Below are positions 1-6,306 of a DNA stretch of 8,585 bases, in pieces; positions within the stretch are counted from its first letter, which is position 1, and every line of letters starts with the position of its first letter. The stretch comes from Planctomycetota bacterium (GTDB lineage: Bacteria; Planctomycetota; Phycisphaerae; WQYP01). The translations under genes and the position numbers were made by a program. The notes beneath the pieces were generated by a model that worked only from the letters and a program-made list of their open reading frames with translations, did not search any database and was not told the origin of the DNA. The DNA lies in contig JAKAZF010000087.1 of the NCBI GenBank assembly GCA_021826605.1, forward strand, positions 1 through 8,585, given 5' to 3'.

Positions 1-16
1 CAACGTATGTATCCAT
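1..16 (-). CDS. 5' end of a leftward gene, truncated by the window edge (first five codons, MDTYV)
   Basis: On the minus strand an ATG at 16-14 is preceded by a perfect AGGAGG Shine-Dalgarno (29-24) with a 7-nt gap, which is close to ideal. The frame continues to the left edge as Met-Asp-Thr-Tyr-Val. Nothing can be said about function from five codons. The case rests on the ribosome binding site, its spacing, and the fact that the next rightward gene begins only at 172, which leaves a typical divergent intergenic region. The start codon lies inside a perfect 7-bp hairpin (3-20). Confidence 0.55.
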
Positions 17-20
17 ACGT
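3..20. repeat. Perfect 7-bp inverted repeat around the leftward start codon
   Basis: ACGTATG (3-9) and CATACGT (14-20) are exact reverse complements with a 4-nt loop. In the leftward mRNA the AUG at 16-14 would sit in the stem, just downstream of the Shine-Dalgarno. This could modulate initiation or be a protein-binding half-site pair. No T-run follows on either strand, so it is not an intrinsic terminator. Confidence 0.45.
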
Positions 21-23
21 AAT

Positions 24-29
24 CCTCCT
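24..29 (-). promoter_or_regulatory. Consensus Shine-Dalgarno AGGAGG for the leftward edge gene
   Basis: The plus-strand CCTCCT at 24-29 reads AGGAGG on the minus strand, 7 nt before the ATG at 16-14. It is the only full six-base consensus ribosome binding site noticed before a start in this window, and it is what identifies the truncated leftward gene. Confidence 0.6.
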
Positions 30-60
30 CGCTTCGCGCCCACAACCCCTTGGCCCTCCG

Positions 61-82
61 TCCACCCGTAATTATGGGTGGA
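61..82. promoter_or_regulatory. 22-bp near-perfect palindrome, candidate operator in a divergent intergenic region
   Basis: TCCACCC (61-67) is mirrored exactly by GGGTGGA (76-82). The centre GTAATTAT is also self-complementary except for one G/T pair. It lies between the leftward start at 16 and the rightward promoter at 115-138. On the minus strand it contains CATAAT (76-71), a 5-of-6 match to a -10 box, so a bound repressor could block leftward transcription. The symmetry is seen directly; the operator role is inferred. Confidence 0.5.
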
Positions 83-114
83 ACAGGGCACTTGAGGAAA
101 TGATTCACGCCAGA

Positions 115-138
115 TGCTATACTTTCTTGCTATACTTT
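115..138 (+). promoter_or_regulatory. Two tandem extended -10 promoter elements ahead of the DUF4870/dipeptidase operon
   Basis: TGCTATACTTT occurs twice, at 115-125 and 128-138, with a 13-bp period. Each copy contains TGnTATACT, an extended -10 box one base off the TGnTATAAT consensus. Neither has a convincing -35 at 17 bp (TTGAGG at 92-97 is about 20 bp from the first box), as expected for extended -10 promoters. The second box would put transcription start near 143, leaving a leader of about 29 nt with a Shine-Dalgarno before the ATG at 172. Confidence 0.5.
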
Positions 139-171
139 TGTTGTTGCGAAGTCTTTTATTGGAGATACCGC

Positions 172-687
172 ATGACAGACGCACCGGACTATGATCTTAA
201 ACCGCAAGCTGCGCGGCCGCCGTCTCCACTGGAAAGCAATCCAGTTCCTCCGCCAACCTCAGCCAAACCACCTCCGGTCGCTTCCGATACGGTGGCGGAT
301 GCCAAGGCCAGTGCGGCCGAAGCTGCGCGGGACATCCATCAGAACAAGGGCATGGCGTTGTTGGCTTATCTGGGGGTTCTGGTGATCGTTCCCCTGGTGT
401 TTGGGCAGCATTCCAAATTTGTTCGCCATCACACGAATCAGGGTTTGATCCTCATGGTGCTGGAAGTGGTGGTGTGGGTGGGATGTAAAACGCTCATGCT
501 GTTGGGATACCCACTTTTCCATCTGCACGCATTGGTTTATCTGACTTCCTTTGTCGGTGGACTGATCTGGCTGGTGTTTGCGATGTTCTCTTTGATGGGC
601 CTGCTACATGTTGCCGGCGGCAGCTTTGCCGATCTGCCGGTGGTCGGTTCGTATGAGGTACTCAATGTTGAAGGTAGTGAGGATTGA
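172..687 (+). CDS. DUF4870/Tic20-like small integral membrane protein
   Basis: This 171-aa protein has a soluble, proline-rich N-terminus (about residues 11-36), then an Ala-rich linker, then a hydrophobic C-terminal domain with three likely membrane segments (about 61-77, 91-112 and 119-145). The SKFVRHHTNQGL stretch at 81-92, between the first two segments, is the hallmark of DUF4870-type proteins (consensus like SKFxRFHAxQ), and the LPVVG near the end also fits. The biochemical role of the family is not established. I chose the ATG at 172 because GGAG (161-164) lies 7 nt upstream. The frame stays open back to position 7, but that extension overlaps the promoter boxes and has low-complexity, non-family sequence. 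The stop codon overlaps the TTG start of the dipeptidase (TTGA, 684-687), so the two are probably translationally coupled. Confidence 0.82.
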   Translation: MTDAPDYDLKPQAARPPSPLESNPVPPPTSAKPPPVASDTVADAKASAAEAARDIHQNKGMALLAYLGVLVIVPLVFGQHSKFVRHHTNQGLILMVLEVVVWVGCKTLMLLGYPLFHLHALVYLTSFVGGLIWLVFAMFSLMGLLHVAGGSFADLPVVGSYEVLNVEGSED

Positions 688-1697
688 CAGGGCCGGCATA
701 TTTTTTTGACGCTCATTTGGATCTGGCCTACTTAGCGCAAACGGGTCGCGAGATGCTCAGCGCGCCGCCGACTGATCCGAAAAATCCTGGAGCGTTGACG
801 CTTACATCGTTGGCTGCGGGCAACGTGCGACGGGCGGTAGCCACGGTCTTCGTTCAGCCGCGCGGGCCGGATGCTTCGGGGCATGCTGTCGAGGGTCCCT
901 GGTGCTACAGCTCCATTGAAGAAGCATATCAAGCTTCGCGGGCACAAATTCAATGCTATCGCGCATGGCAAAAGGCCGGCCATGTGACCATTGCTGATTC
1001 AGGTGAAAAGAACATCACCTCTCGATTGGATCTGCTTTTGCTGTTGGAGGGTGCAGCGGGAATTCGCACGGTTGACGATCTGGCGGAATTCTATGCAGAT
1101 GGCCTCCGTATTCTGGCACTGACGTGGGTTGCAGGGACGCAATGGGCGGGCGGCGATCAATCGGGCGGTGACGTCACGCCCGCGGGGCTGCGATTGCTTG
1201 CGAAGGCTGATGCGCTTGGAATGCTACATGATGTTTCCCATCTTTCAGAACGGGCTTTCTGGACGGTTTTGGAAAATGCCCAACGGCCAAAGCTCGCATC
1301 CCACAGCAATTGCCGCAGCCTGCTGCCTGGAAAACAGCATCCTGAAAGGCACCTTTCCGATCAACAGATTCGGGCTTTGGCGCAGGCTGGAGGCGTCATG
1401 GGGATCAATCTGTTTGCAAAATTTCTGAACAGTTCCGGGCACGCAACCATTCTTGATGTAGTCCGCCACATCCAACACGTTGTGGATTTGACTGGCCGAA
1501 CGGATGTTGTCGGACTAGGCTCGGATATGGATGGCGGCTTTTCAGCCCTGGAACTGCCGGAGGGCATTCGTCGCCCGGCAGACCTGGGGAAAATCGGGGA
1601 AGCGCTGGCGGCTGCGGGCTTTACCGATGCACAGATTGAACAATTTGCATGGCGCAACTGGCATGAGCTGTTCATGCAGGCCGGGATCCTTCATTGA
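684..1697 (+). CDS. Peptidase M19 family membrane dipeptidase (renal dipeptidase-like)
   Basis: This 337-aa zinc metallopeptidase hydrolyses dipeptides, probably from peptidoglycan or peptide turnover. The binuclear metal ligands of the family are all present: HLD at 11-13 (H and D ligands), E122 in LLEGAAGI (bridging Glu), H186 in DVSHLSE, and H207 in SHSNCRSL. Substrate-site residues R211 and D281 (GSDMDGG) are also present, so the enzyme looks active. Length fits bacterial members. There is no signal peptide, so it is predicted to be cytoplasmic. The start is TTG at 684, overlapping the upstream stop by TTGA; AAGG (671-674) is 9 nt upstream. No ATG lies near enough to keep the metal-binding HxD motif close to the N-terminus where the family has it. 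It forms an operon with the DUF4870 protein. Its own stop overlaps a further TTG that opens a 41-aa frame. Confidence 0.93.
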   Translation: MTGPAYFFDAHLDLAYLAQTGREMLSAPPTDPKNPGALTLTSLAAGNVRRAVATVFVQPRGPDASGHAVEGPWCYSSIEEAYQASRAQIQCYRAWQKAGHVTIADSGEKNITSRLDLLLLLEGAAGIRTVDDLAEFYADGLRILALTWVAGTQWAGGDQSGGDVTPAGLRLLAKADALGMLHDVSHLSERAFWTVLENAQRPKLASHSNCRSLLPGKQHPERHLSDQQIRALAQAGGVMGINLFAKFLNSSGHATILDVVRHIQHVVDLTGRTDVVGLGSDMDGGFSALELPEGIRRPADLGKIGEALAAAGFTDAQIEQFAWRNWHELFMQAGILH

Positions 1698-1819
1698 CAT
1701 CCAATACGACAATCGCCCGCCGCAACACAGCCGCACCGCATCCAACAATTCATGTTGATGCCGCGGGCTACATCAGCGTTGTGATGATGGATGGCGATTG
1801 GGGAAGCCTCGAACGTTAA
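1694..1819 (+). CDS. Possible 41-aa ORF coupled to the dipeptidase gene (small protein or gene remnant)
   Basis: A TTG at 1694 overlaps the dipeptidase stop (TTGA, 1694-1697), exactly the arrangement seen at the dipeptidase's own start. It opens a 41-codon frame ending TAA at 1817-1819. GGGA (1683-1686) is a weak Shine-Dalgarno 7 nt upstream. The product starts polar (Thr/Ala/Arg/Asn) and ends in a more protein-like stretch, HVDAAGYISVVMMDGDWGS. I do not recognise it. Its stop overlaps the stop of the convergent alpha-galactosidase in the palindrome TTAA (1816-1819). It could be a small protein, the N-terminal remnant of a longer operon gene cut off by the convergent gene, or chance. No other gene covers 1698-1815. 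Confidence 0.35.
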   Translation: MTSNTTIARRNTAAPHPTIHVDAAGYISVVMMDGDWGSLER

Positions 1820-3954
1820 TCCTCGGTGATGCTCGGAGCGCCAACTTTCAACATGATGGCTCCATGCATGGCAATGCTTGCGTTGAACGCGGCCAATTTC
1901 CCCAGATCTTTGCGTTTCCACAAATCCCGCACCGGCTGTTTTCCACTTAGCCCGCTGTGCCTATTGCGTACCGCCGGATCAAGCACATGCCAGGAAGAAA
2001 TAGCGACATTCGCCTGTGACATGCCACGGTTGAATATCGCCACAGCCACTGTGCCATCCCACAATGGTCTGGCCCATATTTCCACCGATCCCTGCCGGTC
2101 CACACACTGTGCCTGGACGCCCAACTCATCCTGATTGACCGCCAGCACTTCCGTATTGGTCATCAGGTCCGTGGTGAATTTATCGAGTTTTTCCAGAACG
2201 CACCCCAACAGCAGCGGGGCCGCCAATATGCACCAGAGGGTAATATGCGTGAGTTGTTCATGCGGCGTCAGCCTGGTCCAATGCAACCCGCCATCTTCAA
2301 AAAATCCATAGCCCACCACCAGCATATCCGGATCATTCCAATGCCCCGGCCCGGCGAAAGGGAATAGATTTCCATCGCTGTCAAAACCATTAAAGCTGAC
2401 CGCTGCCCATGAATCGTCGATGTCACCGCTGATGCGCCAACTGTTGCCCCACACCGGGGCCTGACCACCCCACGTCCAGACATGACCGATGCCGTACTGA
2501 CACATACTGTAGAAAATATCCCTGTCCGTCTGATCCAACGCGGCCCGCATCAACTGGTACGGTTTAATTAGTTGCGCCAAGTCGGCATTCCGCGGCACAA
2601 GCGATCCATAGCTGCACCAGTCATATTTCAAGTAATCCATACCCCAGCGGGAAAACGTTTTGGCATCCTGAAACTCATGGCCGAAACTGCCGACATTTCC
2701 AGCACATGTTTTAGGCCCAGGTGACGAATATATGCCAATGCGTAGTCCGCGATGATGCACATAGTCAGCAAGTTGTTTCAGATCGCCAAATTTATCATTG
2801 GACTTGAGTTCCCCATCAGCGGATCGGCCATCTTGCCAACCCTCATCGATAATCACATAGTTGAATCCCTTGGCGGCCAAACCACTTTTTACCAGCGCAT
2901 CGGTGGCCGATCGCGTGCGTTCCGCGCTGTTGTTGAGACCATAGGCATTCCATGATTCCCATCCCATCAACGGGGTCAGTGCCAACTTGTGCTCGCCGGC
3001 AACCAGACGAAGCGTGCGCCGTGCTGAACCGAGAGCATTTTTTGCGGTAAGCCGCACCTTGTATTCACCGGCTTTGGCGATTTTGCCGGTAATCAAGCCA
3101 CTGGGATCCATCTGTAAACCCGGCGGCAAATTATCCGCGGAAACGGTCACTGGAAGTTTTCCGGTATACGGTATCTGAAATAAAAAATCGCGACCGGGCG
3201 TGGCACCAACCACGCGCGGGCCATGGAATTCAGGCGTTTCCGGATCGCCGCTGGCTATTTCCGGATAATCGTGGATTCCCGGATACGGTACGGCGACAGG
3301 CGTGGCGCGGGTACCCGCAGCCAGTGTAATCACGGGATCAAGCCAGTCCGCCTGATCCCAAAGAGTGCTGCCCCATGGTGCAGGCTGATCGTGAAGGGAT
3401 CTCGCAGTCACCCATCCGCCCATCCCCCATGTACGCCCTTTCGACAACGCTTGAGAACATGTTGACGCCTGATCCGCAAGCATGATCATCTCCGCCGCTC
3501 CGCGTAGATTGACCCGCAGTAAATAAGCTGGATCACCTACCCGCAACACCGGCGAACAGGCCCTGATCTTTCCATCCACAATCACCTTGAAGACGACGGC
3601 GTGTTGATTCCCGGAGTCATCATTAAGGCCGACTTTCGTGGTGAATTCCACCGCCGCCCTGTGGAGTTTTATACGCAGCACGTTTGCCGCGCTGGTCCCA
3701 ATACCATGCTTATAGGTTTTCCCACCAACCTGTAACGGCTTTCCCCATCGGTCTTTGTTCTTCTGCGGCATTCCACCAGCTTGCCGCATCATGGTCAGGT
3801 CAAGGTCTTCCACGCGAATTTGCCTACCCGGGGCGGCAGCGCCACGAGACAGCGCCCCCTTGGATGTTGTGGCCAATGCCGCCATGGCCGTGGCGGAGGC
3901 CGCCAACTTCACCACATTGCGTCGTAAATACCGCCGATCTGAAGACTTCGCCAT
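1816..3954 (-). CDS. Tat-exported GH27 alpha-galactosidase-like glycosidase with NPCBM and Ig-like domains
   Basis: This 712-aa multidomain enzyme is predicted to cleave alpha-linked galactosides (or related sugars) outside the cytoplasm. A twin-arginine signal (R11-R12, RRNVVK, then an Ala-rich hydrophobic stretch) indicates Tat export. An NPCBM-type carbohydrate-binding domain spans about 46-185 (YKHGIGTSAANVLRIKL, SPVLRVGD), followed by a putative Ig (He_PIG) domain at about 250-320 (LPPGLQMDPSGLITG). The GH27 barrel spans about 327-608: PLMGWESWNAYG at 328-339, YLKYDWCSYG with nucleophile D445, GDIDDSW with acid/base D511, and GPGHWNDPDML at 535-545. A C-terminal beta domain follows. Catalytic residues are intact. 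I start at the ATG at 3954 because GGAG (3966-3963) lies 8 nt upstream and the Tat motif sits naturally; an ATG at 3990 would add 12 residues with no better signal. Substrate specificity within GH27 (galactose, N-acetylgalactosamine, arabinose) is not decided. Confidence 0.92.
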   Translation of the reverse strand: MAKSSDRRYLRRNVVKLAASATAMAALATTSKGALSRGAAAPGRQIRVEDLDLTMMRQAGGMPQKNKDRWGKPLQVGGKTYKHGIGTSAANVLRIKLHRAAVEFTTKVGLNDDSGNQHAVVFKVIVDGKIRACSPVLRVGDPAYLLRVNLRGAAEMIMLADQASTCSQALSKGRTWGMGGWVTARSLHDQPAPWGSTLWDQADWLDPVITLAAGTRATPVAVPYPGIHDYPEIASGDPETPEFHGPRVVGATPGRDFLFQIPYTGKLPVTVSADNLPPGLQMDPSGLITGKIAKAGEYKVRLTAKNALGSARRTLRLVAGEHKLALTPLMGWESWNAYGLNNSAERTRSATDALVKSGLAAKGFNYVIIDEGWQDGRSADGELKSNDKFGDLKQLADYVHHRGLRIGIYSSPGPKTCAGNVGSFGHEFQDAKTFSRWGMDYLKYDWCSYGSLVPRNADLAQLIKPYQLMRAALDQTDRDIFYSMCQYGIGHVWTWGGQAPVWGNSWRISGDIDDSWAAVSFNGFDSDGNLFPFAGPGHWNDPDMLVVGYGFFEDGGLHWTRLTPHEQLTHITLWCILAAPLLLGCVLEKLDKFTTDLMTNTEVLAVNQDELGVQAQCVDRQGSVEIWARPLWDGTVAVAIFNRGMSQANVAISSWHVLDPAVRNRHSGLSGKQPVRDLWKRKDLGKLAAFNASIAMHGAIMLKVGAPSITED

Positions 3955-3994
3955 ATCCAATACTCCGCCATGCGTTCGTCTCAATGCCAATGAC

Positions 3995-4008
3995 CGGTGT
4001 CGACACCG
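3995..4008. promoter_or_regulatory. Perfect 14-bp palindrome with central CG, candidate operator of the GH27 gene
   Basis: CGGTGTCGACACCG is an exact palindrome centred 47-48 bp upstream of the GH27 start codon, between its Shine-Dalgarno and any upstream promoter. Even palindromes with a central CG are typical of LacI-family operators that control sugar-degradation genes. No regulator gene is in the window, so the assignment is inference from symmetry and position. Confidence 0.45.
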
Positions 4009-4142
4009 ACACCCTAATGGCCTTTGTTATGCAGGAACATACTTTAATCGAACTTTCAGACTTTGCGAACAGATAGTTCAGTTTTTGCGCCCAGTGCGAC
4101 CGATGAACGCGGCTCTCGGCTTTCAAAGCGCGGGATTGCGAT

Positions 4143-4148
4143 TAGAAT
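4143..4148 (+). promoter_or_regulatory. mnmE: Possible -10 box of mnmE, close enough for a leaderless transcript
   Basis: TAGAAT matches five of six bases of TATAAT and ends 6 nt before the mnmE ATG at 4155. No Shine-Dalgarno better than AAG precedes that ATG. If the box is used, the mRNA would begin at or next to the start codon. The -35 region (TTTCAA at 4121-4126, 16-bp spacer) is poor, so the call is tentative. Confidence 0.3.
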
Positions 4149-4154
4149 TCCAAG

Positions 4155-5519
4155 ATGCGCACGACTGACACCATCGCCGCCATCAGTTCTCCTGCCGGGC
4201 CGGCACTGCGTGGCATTATCCGTTTGTCCGGCCCACAAAGTTGGCCCATAGCGTTGAGCGTACTGTGGCCGCCATCATTACCGCCAACTTCTCTGGTGCC
4301 GTACAGGTGGATGGATATGTGGCTTGATGAGCCGCCGCTGCCCGTCGGCGTTATGCTTTTCAAAGCACCTTACAGTTTCACGGGGGAGCAAATTGCGGAA
4401 CTGCATGTACCCGGATCGCCGGAGCTATTGTCCACGACGCTGGAAACGCTTTTGTCCCGCGGCGCGCGGCAGGCGGAACCGGGAGAATTTTCCGCCCGGG
4501 CATTTCTCAATGGCAAATTAGATCTAACTGAAGCGGAGGGAATTGCCGCGACCATTTCCGCCCGCAGCAGCCACCAACTGCGGGCTGCGGCAAGTTTGCG
4601 CCATGGTCGGCTGCATCAATGGGTAACACGATACGCTGATGAGTTGGCCAACATCCTGGCGTTGGTGGAAGCCGGCATCGATTTCAGTGATGAACCGGGC
4701 GTGAGCTTCATCGCGTTGGATCAATTGCGAAATAGGCTCGATGCGGTACTCGAAGCGATGGGGCAATTGGAATCACAGGCCGTGAGTTGGGAAGCGTTGT
4801 CAACGCAACCGATGGTGATCCTGCTGGGGCGGCCCAATGTTGGGAAAAGTTCGCTGCTCAATGCACTGGGCGGGCAGGATCGGGCGATTGTATCGCCGAT
4901 TGCGGGAACCACGCGTGACGCGATTGGCATTGAATTGTCTGAAGCCAGTCGCTCTCTGCGCCTGATGGATGCCGCCGGCATTGAAATGAACGATACCGCG
5001 ATGAGCACACGGATGAATGATGCCCGGCGGCAATCGGTATTGCGGGCGGATGTCATTGTGCTGGTTATTGACGAAAGTGATACACCCGATACGCTGCGTG
5101 AACTTGCATTGGAGGTTCAAACCGCCAATGTATGGAAAGTGGTGGTGCGGAACAAATTGGATTTGTCAGGCGGGTTGCGCTGTGCACCATTGGCATCCGC
5201 GCTACCATGGTTCAATGTATCCGCAAAGACCGGGGAGAATATTCTCGCCTTGCGCACCGCCATTTTTGATTATGCACATCGGCTTGCTCCGATGGCGGAG
5301 GATTGCCTGACACTCAATGGCCGACATCAGGAGTTAATCCGACAGGCCGGCTGCGCGTTGCACCAGGCGCGTGAGGTGCTGGCATCATCAGATAAATTTC
5401 CCGAATTGCTGGCCGCTGATCTGCGAACGGCATTGGATGATCTGGGCGCGATTTGCGGCACCATCAGCAGTGATGATGTGCTGGGGAGAATTTTCGGAAG
5501 TTTCTGCATCGGCAAATAG
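4155..5519 (+). CDS. mnmE: MnmE (TrmE), tRNA uridine-34 modification GTPase
   Basis: MnmE works with MnmG to build the (carboxymethyl)aminomethyl group on wobble U34 of several tRNAs, using methylene-tetrahydrofolate. The product is 454 aa, the same length as E. coli MnmE. The N-terminal folate-binding domain (DTIAAI at 5-10, YSFTGEQ at 73-79, [16 protein letters not shown] at 109-124) is followed by a helical domain. The inserted G domain has GRPNVGKS at 225-232, AGTTRD at 250-255, DAAG at 272-275 and NKLD at 333-336. The protein ends in FCIGK with C451. Deviations: switch II reads [13 protein letters not shown], with no Glu apparent where E. coli has catalytic E282, and the usual GHGGP folate motif is VPGSP (85-89). 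The ATG at 4155 is the only start that gives the standard N-terminus; its Shine-Dalgarno is weak. No mnmG is adjacent. Confidence 0.96.
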   Translation: MRTTDTIAAISSPAGPALRGIIRLSGPQSWPIALSVLWPPSLPPTSLVPYRWMDMWLDEPPLPVGVMLFKAPYSFTGEQIAELHVPGSPELLSTTLETLLSRGARQAEPGEFSARAFLNGKLDLTEAEGIAATISARSSHQLRAAASLRHGRLHQWVTRYADELANILALVEAGIDFSDEPGVSFIALDQLRNRLDAVLEAMGQLESQAVSWEALSTQPMVILLGRPNVGKSSLLNALGGQDRAIVSPIAGTTRDAIGIELSEASRSLRLMDAAGIEMNDTAMSTRMNDARRQSVLRADVIVLVIDESDTPDTLRELALEVQTANVWKVVVRNKLDLSGGLRCAPLASALPWFNVSAKTGENILALRTAIFDYAHRLAPMAEDCLTLNGRHQELIRQAGCALHQAREVLASSDKFPELLAADLRTALDDLGAICGTISSDDVLGRIFGSFCIGK

Positions 5520-5628
5520 CCGAAAGTCTCAACAATGAACTTGCAATGACCAAGAGGTGCCTGTTGCGACTCCGGTGCCGTATTGCCTTTTGTTTTCCTG
5601 CTCCGCCAAATGCGGGACAAGTTCATCA
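5520..5628. other. Convergent intergenic gap between mnmE and the nucleotidyltransferase gene, no terminator seen
   Basis: The 109 bp between the two stop codons hold a 9-bp inverted repeat, ATGAACTTG (5535-5543) and CAAGTTCAT (5618-5626), 74 bp apart. A small CCGC/GCGG hairpin also occurs near 5602-5615. Neither is followed by a T-run on either strand, so I see no intrinsic terminator. Frames crossing the gap look like noise. Confidence 0.5.
5535..5626. repeat. 9-bp perfect inverted repeat bounding a 92-bp intergenic segment
   Basis: ATGAACTTG (5535-5543) and CAAGTTCAT (5618-5626) are exact reverse complements at the two ends of the convergent gap. There is no target-site duplication beside them and no ORF of note inside. 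This may be chance, a long-range mRNA stem, or the ends of a tiny decayed element. Confidence 0.35.
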
Positions 5629-6306
5629 CTATTCCAATCCTAGCTTGGTGGAGGTCAATTCAATTATGTCCAATCGCGTGCGCCTCCGGGTTGCCGCAAC
5701 AATTGAATCCCTGTCTTCCGATGATAGTTCTTTGAGATCGCCGCCCTCAAAGTACGTTAAAGCCTTGAGGCTTTCCATCGGCTGAAATTCATTCCCAAAT
5801 AATGCTCTCGCCGACGCCAACGCGTGATCAAGACTGGCCCCGGCTCTGAGCATCACAGCAATATCCTGATAATCCTTAGCTTCCACCCGCTGCAGAATCA
5901 CCTTAATCTTAAAAGCCATCAAATCCTGCAACGATGCTACCAGCACACCACCGTCATCCGTAAATTGCGGAATCCCAACACGGCCGGTGGCGATTCCTCC
6001 GAAAAAGGAAATTTGCACCGGTCTCTCGCCCGGCGTATCTCCGGAAGCCAGGAGCGACCAGCTATTTCCGGTTTCCCGCAAAGTCATGGAGTGCTCAATA
6101 AAAGGGAACTTCTCTTTTATTGCTGCTTTATTCAAAGACCGCTCCGTAAAAAAGTCAAAGTCAATGGACCGGCGATGCCCGAGCCGAAGGGCAACCGCCG
6201 TTCCACCATAGAGTACGAATCCCAGCTCCACCGCCGGGCGCAACAGCGGCCAAAGCACTGCCTGAGCGGGCGGCATGATGGCCCAATGCGTTCTAAAATT
6301 ATTCAT
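5629..6306 (-). CDS. AbiEii/AbiGii-like nucleotidyltransferase, putative toxin of a two-gene module
   Basis: This 225-aa protein has the DNA polymerase beta-type nucleotidyltransferase fold signature. GGT at 34-36 is followed by ALRLGHRRSIDFDFFTE, giving the metal-binding pair D49 and D51. A later DLMAFKIKVILQR...KDYQDI block at 128-149 matches the Lys/Arg and KDxxD region of AbiEii-family proteins. Members act as toxins by transferring nucleotides, for example to tRNA in related systems; the target here is unknown. Start: the ATG at 6306 overlaps the stop of the 95-aa gene upstream (ATGA), with GGAG 6 nt before it. The frame is open to 6381, but that extension is only the partner's C-terminal coding region read in another frame. 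Key residues are intact. It could also be a housekeeping or solo NTase; the coupled partner argues for a toxin-antitoxin-type pair. Confidence 0.85.
   Translation of the reverse strand: MNNFRTHWAIMPPAQAVLWPLLRPAVELGFVLYGGTAVALRLGHRRSIDFDFFTERSLNKAAIKEKFPFIEHSMTLRETGNSWSLLASGDTPGERPVQISFFGGIATGRVGIPQFTDDGGVLVASLQDLMAFKIKVILQRVEAKDYQDIAVMLRAGASLDHALASARALFGNEFQPMESLKALTYFEGGDLKELSSEDRDSIVAATRRRTRLDIIELTSTKLGLE

Larger units (their letters stand above)
3955..4154. other. 200-bp divergent intergenic region between the GH27 gene and mnmE
   Basis: This is the longest gene-free stretch in the window. It holds the 14-bp palindrome at 3995-4008, the Shine-Dalgarno of the GH27 gene (3966-3963) and a possible -10 for mnmE (4143-4148). 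A leftward promoter is not obvious: on the minus strand TTCGCA and TAAAGT lie 17 bp apart (within about 4046-4074), each matching only four of six consensus bases. Short frames crossing the region have no recognisable product. Confidence 0.6.

Noticed and set aside
7..171. N-terminal extension of the DUF4870 frame by 55 codons
   Set aside because: It crosses the palindrome and the two -10 boxes, has no family similarity, and the ATG at 172 has GGAG 7 nt upstream.
3955..3990. Longer start (ATG at 3990) for the GH27 enzyme
   Set aside because: It would add 12 residues before the Tat motif and bury the Shine-Dalgarno that serves the ATG at 3954.
3684..4168. Overlapping rightward frames across the GH27 5' end and the intergenic region
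   Set aside because: They are antisense to the Tat signal and NPCBM coding sequence, have no recognisable motifs, and run into mnmE.
5602..5615. Small CCGC/GCGG hairpin as an intrinsic terminator
   Set aside because: The stem is only 4 bp and no U-tract follows on either strand.
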